Shown piece by piece: positions 27,349 to 36,069 of a stretch of 64,000 nucleotides of DNA. The first letter of the stretch is position 1; each line of letters begins with the position of its first letter. Origin of the DNA: JAACFF01 sp963767495 (lineage in GTDB: Bacteria; Chloroflexota; Anaerolineae; Promineifilales; Promineifilaceae); NCBI GenBank assembly GCA_963767495.1, contig CAVYDY010000003.1, positions 124,001-188,000 on the forward strand, in the 5' to 3' direction. Position numbers and translations under genes: made by a program. Below the pieces are notes generated by a model, which worked only from the letters and a program-made list of their open reading frames with translations, made no database searches and had not been told where the DNA came from.

Positions 27349-28494
27349 CTAGAGACGGCCGAGGTTGAGCGTCATGAATTCGCCCCAACCGTAGTTGAGC
27401 GGCGTCCACCAGCGATCACGGCCGATGCAGCGAAAGTAGGGAGGCGTGAAGGCGCGGATGATGTCCCCGATCTGGTAGCGGGGGAGGATGAGCGTCGAAA
27501 CGACGAGCTTGCCCATTTCGCCGGGACGCATCTCATGCAGCATTTTGATCCCGGAGCGGGTGAGGACCTCAAAGAAGAAGAGATCATAGTTGGGCACCCA
27601 CGCTTTTTTGTCGTCGCGCTGCTGGCCGAACATGCCTTCCGTGGCGCCGTAGATTTCGCGAATAACCACACGGCCGTAGAGCGCCTGCAGCGCCTCACGA
27701 TGGTAGGTGTTGATGCCGGGCGTGCTGCCCAGGGTCATGATCTGCGGATTCCAGAGATCTTTGGGGTAAATGCCGTGATGCTTGCGCAAATGACGGCCGA
27801 AGGCGAGCGCGGTTGGTGAGACGCCGCCAACGAGGGTGACATTTTCGTCCTGACAGCGGTCCAGGGCAAGCTCAAAGCGACGCTCCCAGGCGCTCAATGC
27901 CGTGGTGCCGCCCAACGCATCTATCTCCTCCTGGCTGGGCAGGGAACGAATGGGCGTCATTCTGGAGACGTAACGGGCATAAATGCCGGAACTGTAGCCA
28001 TATTCGATCGCACGATCGCCGGCCGCGATCGTGCCCACCGTCGAGGGAAAGTTGAGATTGAGATTGACGCCGTCAAAGAGGTCGAAGCGATCCGTGGACA
28101 GGACGTAGTTCATCATGGCCCGCCCGGCGCTGATGCGCTGGCGTAGATCGGTATCGGTCATAGGGATGAACTTCGACTCCCCTTTTGTCGTGCCGCGGGT
28201 AATGGCCCAACCGACCGGCTCTTCATAGAGGAGAATGCTCGTTTCGCCGGCCATGACGAGGTCGATGAGCGGCTTGTAATCGTCGTAGCTTTGAATAGGA
28301 AAGGCGCTGCGGTAGGCCTCAATCGTGTCGATACCATCCGCGCCATGTTCCTGGCCATATTCAGTCCGGGCGTACCCCTCCAACAACGTGGCAAGCACGC
28401 GTGCCTGCGCGGCGGCGGGATCGGCGACGGACTCGTGCCACGGCTGCAGCATGGCGGTGAGCATTTGCTTGCCTGCCTGAGGATCGATAGCCAT
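27349..28494 (-). CDS. GH3 auxin-responsive-type acyl-adenylating enzyme
   Basis: A 381-residue protein of the GH3/JAR1 branch of the acyl-adenylate family, which in plants joins carboxylic acids to amino acids through an acyl-AMP. Visible landmarks are TRGTTKGESKFIPMTDTDL (phosphate-binding loop region), VTLVGGVSPTALAFG and IREIYGATEGMFGQQRDD (motif 2). It is shorter than plant enzymes (near 600) and lacks most of the C-terminal cap, ending shortly after GWGEFMTLNLGRL. The frame is open to 28677, but ATG 28494 overlaps the stop of the upstream amidotransferase as TGATG, so translation is coupled. Substrate acid and acceptor are unknown. Confidence 0.8.
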   Translation of the reverse strand: MAIDPQAGKQMLTAMLQPWHESVADPAAAQARVLATLLEGYARTEYGQEHGADGIDTIEAYRSAFPIQSYDDYKPLIDLVMAGETSILLYEEPVGWAITRGTTKGESKFIPMTDTDLRQRISAGRAMMNYVLSTDRFDLFDGVNLNLNFPSTVGTIAAGDRAIEYGYSSGIYARYVSRMTPIRSLPSQEEIDALGGTTALSAWERRFELALDRCQDENVTLVGGVSPTALAFGRHLRKHHGIYPKDLWNPQIMTLGSTPGINTYHREALQALYGRVVIREIYGATEGMFGQQRDDKKAWVPNYDLFFFEVLTRSGIKMLHEMRPGEMGKLVVSTLILPRYQIGDIIRAFTPPYFRCIGRDRWWTPLNYGWGEFMTLNLGRL

Positions 28495-29219
28495 CAGCCG
28501 AAGACGATCGTTAGAAAACGGGGAATGAGCGCTTCTGTTTCCGGGCTGGGCTGGAAGCCGGCGATGAGCGCCTGTAGTTCTTCCGGGCCGTACAGCTTGG
28601 CGTATACATCCTGATAGCGGGCGAAACGCTGCAAATTGTCTTCGACGGTAAGCTCGGGATGAAACTGGGTGGCCCAAATCGGTTTTCCGGCGATGCGCAG
28701 TGCCTGGAAGGGTGCCCGTTCGCTGGCGGCGAGATTGATCGCGCCGCGCGGCAGCCGTACGGCGCGGTCTTTGTGGCCTTCCTGGGCCATGAAGCTGCCG
28801 GGGAGATAACCGAATAGTTCGTCGGCACGGCCGTCGGCGGTGGGGGTCAATTCAAACGCGCCAACTTCCATGCAGTCGGGCGCGTAGGCGATTTGGCCGC
28901 CAAGCGCCTGTACCAGCAAATGGAACCCGTAACAAGAAGCGAAGGTGGGGTGGCCGGCCTTGACCACTTCAGCGAGAACGGCCATGACGGCAAACTGGTT
29001 GGGGAGATCGTTCTTTGAGACGGAATAAGCGCCGCTGCCGCCGATCATCAGCGCGTCGTAGCGGCGGATTTCGGCCAGGCTGGGCGTTCCTTGCAGTAGA
29101 TCGAAAGGCACAATCTGTTCCAAATCGAGGCCGGCGCGATCGGCGAAAGATTGGCGTTCTTCATGGCGCGCCAGATCGTCAACATGGCGCGCCTGTAAGA
29201 GCAATATCTTCAAGTTCAT
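28494..29219 (-). CDS. Class I glutamine amidotransferase
   Basis: A 241-residue GATase domain protein. The catalytic triad is complete: Cys96 in PTFASCYGFHLL, His186 and Glu188 in WATQFHPELT. GGSGAYSVSKNDLPNQ is the early loop characteristic of the GMP-synthase-like group. There is no synthetase domain in the same chain, so it presumably delivers ammonia to a partner. Its stop overlaps the start of the GH3-type adenylating enzyme, a strong hint that the two work together. Promoter not identified. Confidence 0.85.
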   Translation of the reverse strand: MNLKILLLQARHVDDLARHEERQSFADRAGLDLEQIVPFDLLQGTPSLAEIRRYDALMIGGSGAYSVSKNDLPNQFAVMAVLAEVVKAGHPTFASCYGFHLLVQALGGQIAYAPDCMEVGAFELTPTADGRADELFGYLPGSFMAQEGHKDRAVRLPRGAINLAASERAPFQALRIAGKPIWATQFHPELTVEDNLQRFARYQDVYAKLYGPEELQALIAGFQPSPETEALIPRFLTIVFG

Positions 29220-29309
29220 TCACATCTCTCAATACATATCTCGATGATTCTTGGCGATTATACATACCTGTTGGATAGTCCGGCAATCATCGTGCGCCAC
29301 TGCCGGGCG

Positions 29310-30323
29310 TCAGTCGCTTTCATACGCACGGCCGATTTCATCCCGATCCGGGCGGGGCAAGGCGCGGCGCGTGCGCGCATCCAGGACGGCGGCCGGCCCT
29401 GATTCGACGTCACCAACGGCTGCGCAGGCGATACCGGATGCGGCCAGGGCGGCGATGATCGCCGGGACATCTTGGATGGGGGCTGTGAAGAGCAGCGCGC
29501 CGGAAGCGATAGCTGCCAGGGGGTCGAGATCAAAGGCGGCGCAGATGCGCGCCGCGAGTGGAGGAACAGGGACCGCTTCCAGGTCTACCAGCAAGGTCTT
29601 GTCGCTCGCTTCGCCCAGTTCCCACAATGCGCTGAGCAGGCCGCCTTCGGTAGGGTCGTGCATGGCGGTTACATCACCGGCGGACAGGGCAATTTGCGCA
29701 TCGCGCAGGATGCTGATGCCGGGATCGTGCAGGTAGTTTTGCGCCTGGGCCAACTCTGCGGCGGAGAGGACGTCATGCAGCCGGTCCGCGAATTCGTTGG
29801 CTAGAATGGCCGTGGCTTCGATGGGTACGCCCTTGGTGAGCAGCAGGCGGTCGCCGGGGCGCATACCCTGCGGCGTGATCAGCTTGTCGCGCGTTGTTTC
29901 ACCGATCAATGTGCCGGCGAGGATGGGACGGTCGAGACCGTGGGTGATTTCCGTGTGGCCGCCGATGACGCTGATACCTTTCTCCGCGCAGGCGGTATAA
30001 ACCTGGCCGGCGATTTCCTCTACGAGATCAGCCGTTGTCGTTCCTTCGGGCAGCAGGGCCGTGACCAGCAGCCAGCGCGGCCTGGCGCCGGTCGTGGCGA
30101 TGTCGTTGCTGTTGACCTGCACCAGGTACCAGCCAATGTCGGCCGTGGCGAAGGTGATCGGGTCGGATTTTAGGACGAGCAGGCGGTCGCCGAAATCAAG
30201 CACGGCGCAGTCGACGCCGACCTGCGGGCCGAGCAGCAGGCGCGGGTCATCCTGCGGGGCTTTGGCCAGTAACGGCCGTAACAGATCGGGAGGCAGCTTG
30301 CCGACAGGCAGCGGATCACTCAT
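29310..30323 (-). CDS. AIR synthase-related ATPase (HypE/ThiL-like)
   Basis: A 337-residue protein of the PurM superfamily. LLVLKSDPITFATADIGWYL, VNSNDIATTGARPRWLL and VIGGHTEITHGLD are the conserved segments that bind ATP and Mg2+, and MHDPTEGGLLSALWELGEAS is typical of the HypE/SelD side. True HypE ends in Pro-Arg-Ile-Cys, whose cysteine is carbamoylated; this protein ends RDEIGRAYESD with no Cys, so it is not a hydrogenase maturation factor of the usual kind, and no other hyp gene is in view. ATG 30323 (MSDPLP) is the better start than 30362. Neighbouring genes are the amidotransferase and a peptidase. Confidence 0.75.
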   Translation of the reverse strand: MSDPLPVGKLPPDLLRPLLAKAPQDDPRLLLGPQVGVDCAVLDFGDRLLVLKSDPITFATADIGWYLVQVNSNDIATTGARPRWLLVTALLPEGTTTADLVEEIAGQVYTACAEKGISVIGGHTEITHGLDRPILAGTLIGETTRDKLITPQGMRPGDRLLLTKGVPIEATAILANEFADRLHDVLSAAELAQAQNYLHDPGISILRDAQIALSAGDVTAMHDPTEGGLLSALWELGEASDKTLLVDLEAVPVPPLAARICAAFDLDPLAAIASGALLFTAPIQDVPAIIAALAASGIACAAVGDVESGPAAVLDARTRRALPRPDRDEIGRAYESD

Positions 30324-30431
30324 GACGAGATGATAGACAGGGCCGGGATATCGGGCAAGCAATAGACGCTAACTGGTAATGATGGCCGCGCCGTACAAGT
30401 CGGTAAATCCACAATCCTCAATCAAAATTTG

Positions 30432-31748
30432 TCAGTGCCGGCCGTAGCGCTGCAAGGCCATGAACACCGCCGTTGTGCCGAAGCGCAGGGAATCGACGGG
30501 AATGCGTTCGTCGGCGGCGTGGATGGTGGCCATGAAATCGAAGTCGGGCGGCAGATTCATGGGCACGAAGCCGTAATGCTGGATGCCCAGGCGGGCGAAG
30601 AAGCGGGCGTCGGAGACGGCGGGCAGCATGTACGGCAGGGGCACGCCCTCGGGATCGAGCTCACGCAGAATGCCGGCCAGCATATTGAACTGGCTCATGT
30701 CCAGATCGCCGCTGGCCGGTGGATCATAAGCGAGCACCTCGATGTCGATATCTGGGCCGGCGATCGCTTGCACTTCTTTGACCATCTGCTGGGGAGTGAA
30801 GCCAGGCAGCATACGGCCGTCGAGGTCGAGCGTAATCTCACAGGGGATGACATTGATCCTGTCGCCGCCGCGGATGATAGTGGGGCTGACTGTGTTACGG
30901 AAGAGGGGCGCCAACGCTTTCAGGCGGTCGCCCGTATTGGCCAACAGAGCATCAGCGAGGCGAGGTCGCAGCAGTTGGCGCAGGATCAGGCTGGTCGAGC
31001 CATCTGTCGCCCCGGCCAGGCCCTCGATCATCATGCTGGTCACCGGCGTGATATGCAGCGGCGGGCGCCGGCTGTCCAAATCTTGCAAGACCTGGCCGAT
31101 GCGGGCCATCGCCCCACCGCTTACTGGCATGGAGCCATGCCCTGCCGGACCGCGTACAGTCAGACGCATTTGGCACTGCAGTTTTTCGGCGACCTGAATC
31201 GGATAAAATTTCTGCCCGCCAAGATGCATGGCAAAGCCGCCGAATTCGCCAAGACCGTAGCTGACGCCGGCGAATAGGTCAGGATGTTCCTCGACGAGAA
31301 AGCGCGCGCCGTAATCGCCTCCTGCTTCTTCATCACAGAGCACGCAGAGCATGATGTCGCCGGCGGGCACGATCCCTTCCGCTTTCATACGCAGCATGGC
31401 GCAGACCATCATGACGACGCCCGATTTCATGTCCAGGGCGCCGCGTCCCCAGATGTAGCCGCCGTCCTCGACGCCGGCAAAAGGTGGGTGGGTCCACTGC
31501 TGATCGGCTGTGGTTACGACATCGACATGCCCTTGCAGGAGCAGCCCCGGCGCGGTTCCGGCGCCGGGTAGGCGGGCGACCAGGTTGGGGCGCGGCGCCT
31601 CTTTGGCGATGATTTCTGTCGCTATACCCGCTTCTTGCAGCAGCCCGGCCAGGGTGTGAATGCATTCAGCCTCGCTGCCGGGCGGGTTGGTGGTGTCGAA
31701 ACGGATTAATGTCTGCAATAGTTTTTCTGGTTGGTCGTAAAGTTGCAT
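30432..31748 (-). CDS. M20 family metallopeptidase (ArgE/DapE/CPG2-like)
   Basis: A 438-residue dinuclear-zinc peptidase or deacylase. Metal ligands are in LLQGHVDVVTT (His, with Asp as pair), IWGRGALDMKSGVV (bridging Asp), CDEEAGGDYG (Glu-Glu, catalytic) and IHAADERIPVD (final His). The lid domain lies in the middle (QCQMRLTVRGPAGHGSMPVS). There is no signal peptide. It follows an MFS transporter and M19 dipeptidase on the same strand, so uptake and breakdown of small peptides or N-acyl amino acids is likely. Confidence 0.9.
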   Translation of the reverse strand: MQLYDQPEKLLQTLIRFDTTNPPGSEAECIHTLAGLLQEAGIATEIIAKEAPRPNLVARLPGAGTAPGLLLQGHVDVVTTADQQWTHPPFAGVEDGGYIWGRGALDMKSGVVMMVCAMLRMKAEGIVPAGDIMLCVLCDEEAGGDYGARFLVEEHPDLFAGVSYGLGEFGGFAMHLGGQKFYPIQVAEKLQCQMRLTVRGPAGHGSMPVSGGAMARIGQVLQDLDSRRPPLHITPVTSMMIEGLAGATDGSTSLILRQLLRPRLADALLANTGDRLKALAPLFRNTVSPTIIRGGDRINVIPCEITLDLDGRMLPGFTPQQMVKEVQAIAGPDIDIEVLAYDPPASGDLDMSQFNMLAGILRELDPEGVPLPYMLPAVSDARFFARLGIQHYGFVPMNLPPDFDFMATIHAADERIPVDSLRFGTTAVFMALQRYGRH

Positions 31749-31760
31749 AACAAGTTTCTA

Positions 31761-33017
31761 TCAGACACCGTCGATAATCTCTGCGGCGTCATCGTAGACG
31801 GCGAGCGGCGTTTCCGCATCTTCATCCGGCTTCGAGGTGAAGCGGCGCAGGACAATAAACAGCAGGGGGATCAGGAAGATATTGAAGATGGCCAGCAGGC
31901 GGAAGACGCTGGAAAATCCGATGTCGTCGGAAAGGCTGGTGGCAATGCCTTCTCCGCTGGCGATGCCGATATTGGCCATCATCTGAAATAGGGCGAACAT
32001 GGAGCCGGCGATACGCAGGTCGGTGATGCCCATGGCCAGCGTGGCGTAGGTGGTCCACTGCAGGCCGACGACGATGCCCCAGGCAAGGGCCAGAATGAGC
32101 AGGGCGTTGACGCTGCTGATGAAGCTGAGGGCGAAGCCGCCGATGGTGACCAGGATGAGCGTGGTCATTGCCGCCACCTTCAAGTTGACTCTGGTGGCGA
32201 TCAGGCTGAGGCCGATGGCGCCGGCGACCATACCGATCCCTTTCAATGTGCCATAGGTACCCAGCGTTGTTTCGCCGGCGCCCAGATCGCTACTCATATA
32301 GAAGGTGACCAGGCCGTCCATGCCTTGAAAGGCGAACCAGGCCAGGACCAGGAAGAGCGCGAAGAGGATGTAGTTGGGATGCAGCAGGACACGGAAGGCG
32401 CTCCAATCGAAGGCCAGATGTGCCGAGCGCTGTTCCGGTTCTTTCACCTGGAAAAGCATGATCAAGGGCAGCAGCAGGATGACGCTTATGACCAGAAAGA
32501 TGACCGAGAAGCCAAAGCGCGAGGCCAGGAGGCCAAAGATGAAGGAGAGGGTGATCAGCCCGGTGGCGCGGCCGCCGGTCATGAAGCTTTGTACGCGGCT
32601 ATGATCTTCGGGCGGCATGACTTCGATAGCGTAGGCATCAGCCGTGGTATCGAAGAGCGCCATGCCGAAGACGGCGATCAGGATCAGACCGGCGACCATG
32701 GCGAAATTCTGACCGGGGTCAATGAAATAGGCGACGAAGAAGGCCAGTGAACAAATGAGCACGCCGATGATCATATAGGGCACACGATGCCCATAGCCGA
32801 AGAAGTCGAAGCGGTCGCTGATCAGGCCGTAGATGAATTTGATGATGAAGGGGAGCAGGGCCAGCGTTGCCAGGATGGCCAGGCGATCGGCGGTGATGCC
32901 TTCGCTGGACATATGCGGTTTGAGGAAGTTGAGCTGGTAGGAGGTGATTACACCCTGCACAAAATAGAGCATGGCGAAGAGCATGAACATGAAGTTGCGC
33001 GATTTCTGCTGGGCCAT
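31761..33017 (-). CDS. MFS transporter (AmpG/BT1-like)
   Basis: A 418-residue twelve-helix transporter. The loop IYGLISDRFDFFGYGHRVPY is an MFS loop motif seen in folate-biopterin/AmpG-type carriers, and FDTTADAYAIEVMPPEDHSR is in the fourth-fifth helix region. It is separated by 12 bases from the M20 peptidase gene and stands between two peptidases, which suggests import of a peptide-like or muropeptide substrate. The family name is a recognition of style, so substrate confidence is low. Confidence 0.8.
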   Translation of the reverse strand: MAQQKSRNFMFMLFAMLYFVQGVITSYQLNFLKPHMSSEGITADRLAILATLALLPFIIKFIYGLISDRFDFFGYGHRVPYMIIGVLICSLAFFVAYFIDPGQNFAMVAGLILIAVFGMALFDTTADAYAIEVMPPEDHSRVQSFMTGGRATGLITLSFIFGLLASRFGFSVIFLVISVILLLPLIMLFQVKEPEQRSAHLAFDWSAFRVLLHPNYILFALFLVLAWFAFQGMDGLVTFYMSSDLGAGETTLGTYGTLKGIGMVAGAIGLSLIATRVNLKVAAMTTLILVTIGGFALSFISSVNALLILALAWGIVVGLQWTTYATLAMGITDLRIAGSMFALFQMMANIGIASGEGIATSLSDDIGFSSVFRLLAIFNIFLIPLLFIVLRRFTSKPDEDAETPLAVYDDAAEIIDGV

Positions 33018-33301
33018 AGCGTCCTCCCTGGCAAACTACAGGCTTGCAGCCCATCAGCTGCTAGGCCGTTGACGGTGACGTGTCACGCTAATCATATCCC
33101 AAATCATCGCTGTTGTTGACCTTGTTTTTTGGGTTTTCGTGGGAGGTGGTGTGGGAGCATATAAGTAGTGACCGGTGGATGCAAACCACCGTCTGCCCAG
33201 GCAAAGCAGGCTTCCAGCCTACTTGCGAATCAGTGCTCATAATCAGCAACGTACTCCCGTACGTTTCATTGGTCAGACGCCGACTTGTGATCGGCGGGTT
33301 C

Positions 33302-34372
33302 CTATGTGCGCCAGGTGTCGCGGAAGACGCGCAGCCAGTTTTCGTGCGTGATCTTGGCCAGGTCGGCTTCGCTGTAGCCGGCTTTTTCCAGGACCTGCAG
33401 CAGGTTGGGCAGGGCGGCGCAGTCGGTCAGGCCGTAGGGCATTTGCGCGCCGTCAAAATCGGAACCGAGAGCGACGTGATCGATGCCAATAAGGTTGATG
33501 ACATAGTCGATGTGGCTGACGATATTGGCCAATGGGGTGTCTCGTTCATGCTTGCCGTCAGGGCGCAGGCCCATGGGCATGTAGTAAATGCCGACCAGGC
33601 CGCCGCTGCGGCCGATCGCTTCGATCTGGGCGTCGGTTAAATTGCGCGTGATGGGGCAGATGGCGTGAACGGCCGTGTGGCTGCTCACCAGCGGCGCGCT
33701 GGACAGCTCGGCAACATCCCAGAACCCTTTTTCATTAAGGTGCGCGAGGTCGATGAGTATACCCAGATCATTGCAGCCGGCGACGAATGCTTTGCCGACG
33801 GGCGTGAGGCCGGGGCCGGTGTCGGGCGAACTGGGGAAGCGAAAAGGCACGCCGGAGCCAAAAGCGTTGGGGCGGCTCCACACGGGATTGATGACCCGTA
33901 TGCCGCGGTCATAATATGCCTTTAGATCGCTCAGGTCAGGGCTGACGGCGGCGGCGCCTTCGAGGCCCAGGACCATGCTGAAGCTGTCGTTCTGTAAATT
34001 GTGCGCCAATTCATCGGCCGTGCGTGTGATGGTGACACGGCCGTTGCCCTCCCCGGCGATCGCTTCGGCAAGCGCCAGGACGTCCAGGGTGAATTCGCGG
34101 GCGTACTCGTACGCGACAGCGTCGCGGTATTTGACGTCATACCCGGTATCGGTCAGCGTGAGCCCGTGCAGGGGATCGCTGTCGGGGGAGTCGGCGGGCT
34201 GTGGGGTGAAGATGGCGCAGACGCCGCCGGCAAGGCCGCCGAGCTGGGCGCGCGGCAGGTCGATCTGGCCGAACTCGCTGCGCTCGTAAAACGTACGGCC
34301 GTGACCGCGTTTCGGGTTGATAATATGTGTCAGGGTATCGTTGTGACCGTCGAAAATGGGCAGATTGGACAT
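33302..34372 (-). CDS. Membrane (renal) dipeptidase, M19 family
   Basis: A 356-residue zinc dipeptidase that hydrolyses dipeptides, including ones with a D-residue at the C-terminal side. The first zinc site is FDGHNDTLTH (His10, Asp12), the bridging Glu is in MVLGLEGAAAVSPD, and two histidines lie in SSHTAVHAICP. DHVALGSDFDGAQMPYGL is the C-terminal substrate-binding part. No signal sequence is seen, so it is probably cytoplasmic. The gap to the transporter gene on the same strand is about 285 bases and holds no gene; the group is likely functional partners rather than a strict operon. Confidence 0.92.
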   Translation of the reverse strand: MSNLPIFDGHNDTLTHIINPKRGHGRTFYERSEFGQIDLPRAQLGGLAGGVCAIFTPQPADSPDSDPLHGLTLTDTGYDVKYRDAVAYEYAREFTLDVLALAEAIAGEGNGRVTITRTADELAHNLQNDSFSMVLGLEGAAAVSPDLSDLKAYYDRGIRVINPVWSRPNAFGSGVPFRFPSSPDTGPGLTPVGKAFVAGCNDLGILIDLAHLNEKGFWDVAELSSAPLVSSHTAVHAICPITRNLTDAQIEAIGRSGGLVGIYYMPMGLRPDGKHERDTPLANIVSHIDYVINLIGIDHVALGSDFDGAQMPYGLTDCAALPNLLQVLEKAGYSEADLAKITHENWLRVFRDTWRT

Positions 34373-34473
34373 GCGCGGGATTGTACCGTTGAACAGAGAA
34401 AGGTAAAAGAGGGCGGAATGACAAAGCTGCAGCGGCCGAGCTGGAATCTGGTGGTTACGGGCGCGCGGGTAGT

Positions 34474-34482
34474 TGCTATAAT
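34474..34482 (+). promoter_or_regulatory. Extended -10 promoter of the amidase gene
   Basis: TGCTATAAT at 34474-34482 is followed after about 29 bases by the ATG, with GGAGGCAG as ribosome site. No convincing -35. Confidence 0.6.
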
Positions 34483-34511
34483 CAGAACAAGACAGCAGCG
34501 GAGGCAGTAAG

Positions 34512-36002
34512 ATGAGTGAGCGAACGATTATTGAATGGCAGGAGATGATGGCGCGCGGGGATATAACGGCCGTTGGTCTGGTTGAGTATTACCTGGCGCG
34601 GATTGAGCAGGTTGACCGCGGCGGGCCGGCGCTGAATTCCGTGCTGGAATTGAACCCGGATGCGCCGGCGATCGCCGCAGCGCTGGACGCCGAACGCGCA
34701 GAAACGGGAGCGCGTGGACCGCTGCACGGGATACCGCTGCTGATCAAAGGCAATATCGATACGGCCGACCGCATGACGACGACGGCGGGCTCGCTGGCCC
34801 TGGAAGGGCATATCGCCGCAAAGGATGCGTTCCTGGTTGAGCGCCTGCGCGGCGCGGGAGCGATCATTCTCGGTAAAACGAATCTCAGCGAGTGGGCCAA
34901 CTTCCGTTCCAGCCGGTCGAGCAGCGGCTGGAGCAGCCAGGGCGGGCAGACGCGCAACCCCTACGCCCTGGATCGCAACCCCTGCGGTTCCAGCTCCGGG
35001 TCCGGTGTGGCCGCGGCGGCCGATCTATGTGCGGCCGCGGTGGGCACGGAGACGGATGGCTCGGTTGTTTGCCCGGCGAATGCCAGCGGTATCGTTGGCT
35101 TGAAGCCAACGGTTGGCCTGGTGAGCCGCTCGGGAATCATTCCGATTTCACACAGCCAGGATACAGCGGGACCGATGGCGCGCACAGTCGCTGATACGGC
35201 CGTGATGTTGGAGGTAATGGCCGGTTTTGATGCCGATGATGAGAGCGACCTGGGGTTTCAGGCGCCCGGCAGCTATACGGCGATGCTCGATGCCGGCGGC
35301 TTGCGCGGGGCGCGCATCGGCGCGGCGCGTCACTTCGAAGGCTTCAGCCCTGATGCGACCGCCATTTTTGAGAAGAGCCTGCAGGTAATGCGCGACCTGG
35401 GGGCAACGATCGTTGACGATGTGGTGATTGAAACGGCCGGACAGCTGGGTGAACCGGAGATGGAGGTGCTGCTCTACGAATTCAAGGCTGATCTTAATGC
35501 CTATTTAGGCCGGCTGGGTCCGGCGGCGCGGGTGCATTCTTTGGCGGATGTGATCGCCTTTAATGAAGCGCATCAGGAAACAGTGATGCCTTACTTCGGG
35601 CAGGAGCGTCTCTTGGCGGCGCAGGCAAAAGGGGCTTTGTCCGACGAGGCGTACCAGCAGGCCCTGGCTGACTGCCGGCGGCTGGCTCGTAAAGAAGGGA
35701 TTGACGCCGCGCTGGACCGCCATGATCTAGACGCCATTGTCGCACCCACCGGCATGCCGGCGTGGCCCACCGATTGGGTAAATGGTGATCATTACCTGGG
35801 CAGCAGTTCCTCGCCGGCGGCCGTAGCCGGTTACCCCAGCATCAGCGTGCCCGCAGGGTATGTGTTTGGCCTGCCGGTGAATATTTCGCTGATTGGCGGG
35901 CCGTGGCAGGAGGGTAAACTGATCCGCCTGGCCTATGCCTTCGAACAGGCAGGGCAGGTAAGACGGCCGCCGCAGTTTTTACCATCGCTGGATTATCGTT
36001 AG
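34512..36002 (+). CDS. Amidase signature enzyme
   Basis: A 496-residue hydrolase of the amidase signature family (GatA-like fold). The Ser-cisSer-Lys triad is complete: Lys79 in PLLIKGNIDT, a cis-Ser in the CGSSSGSG segment near 160-162, and the nucleophile Ser184 in TETDGSVVCPA. The C-terminal lid contains VGLKPTVGL earlier and INIS-like PVNISLIGGPWQE late, as in peptide amidases and N-acyl hydrolases. It has no GatB or GatC partner nearby, so it is a catabolic amidase, diverging from the M19 peptidase gene, which fits an amide/peptide salvage group. Confidence 0.92.
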   Translation: MSERTIIEWQEMMARGDITAVGLVEYYLARIEQVDRGGPALNSVLELNPDAPAIAAALDAERAETGARGPLHGIPLLIKGNIDTADRMTTTAGSLALEGHIAAKDAFLVERLRGAGAIILGKTNLSEWANFRSSRSSSGWSSQGGQTRNPYALDRNPCGSSSGSGVAAAADLCAAAVGTETDGSVVCPANASGIVGLKPTVGLVSRSGIIPISHSQDTAGPMARTVADTAVMLEVMAGFDADDESDLGFQAPGSYTAMLDAGGLRGARIGAARHFEGFSPDATAIFEKSLQVMRDLGATIVDDVVIETAGQLGEPEMEVLLYEFKADLNAYLGRLGPAARVHSLADVIAFNEAHQETVMPYFGQERLLAAQAKGALSDEAYQQALADCRRLARKEGIDAALDRHDLDAIVAPTGMPAWPTDWVNGDHYLGSSSSPAAVAGYPSISVPAGYVFGLPVNISLIGGPWQEGKLIRLAYAFEQAGQVRRPPQFLPSLDYR

Positions 36003-36030
36003 TCAACCGGCCATCTGACCGCTGAAACGT

Positions 36031-36039
36031 TGTTACAAT
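36031..36039 (+). promoter_or_regulatory. Extended -10 promoter of the baeRF gene
   Basis: TGTTACAAT at 36031-36039 is 30 bases before the ATG, which has AGGAGAATT as ribosome site. The -35 is poor. Confidence 0.5.
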
Positions 36040-36069
36040 TGCAAGAAACTATTATCAGGAGAATTCCCA

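Noticed and set aside
29310..30323. Hydrogenase maturation factor HypE
   Set aside because: No terminal cysteine and no other hyp or hydrogenase genes nearby.
30429..31277. 282-codon plus-strand ORF opposite the M20 peptidase
   Set aside because: The opposite strand has a clear enzyme with metal ligands; this frame is a shadow.
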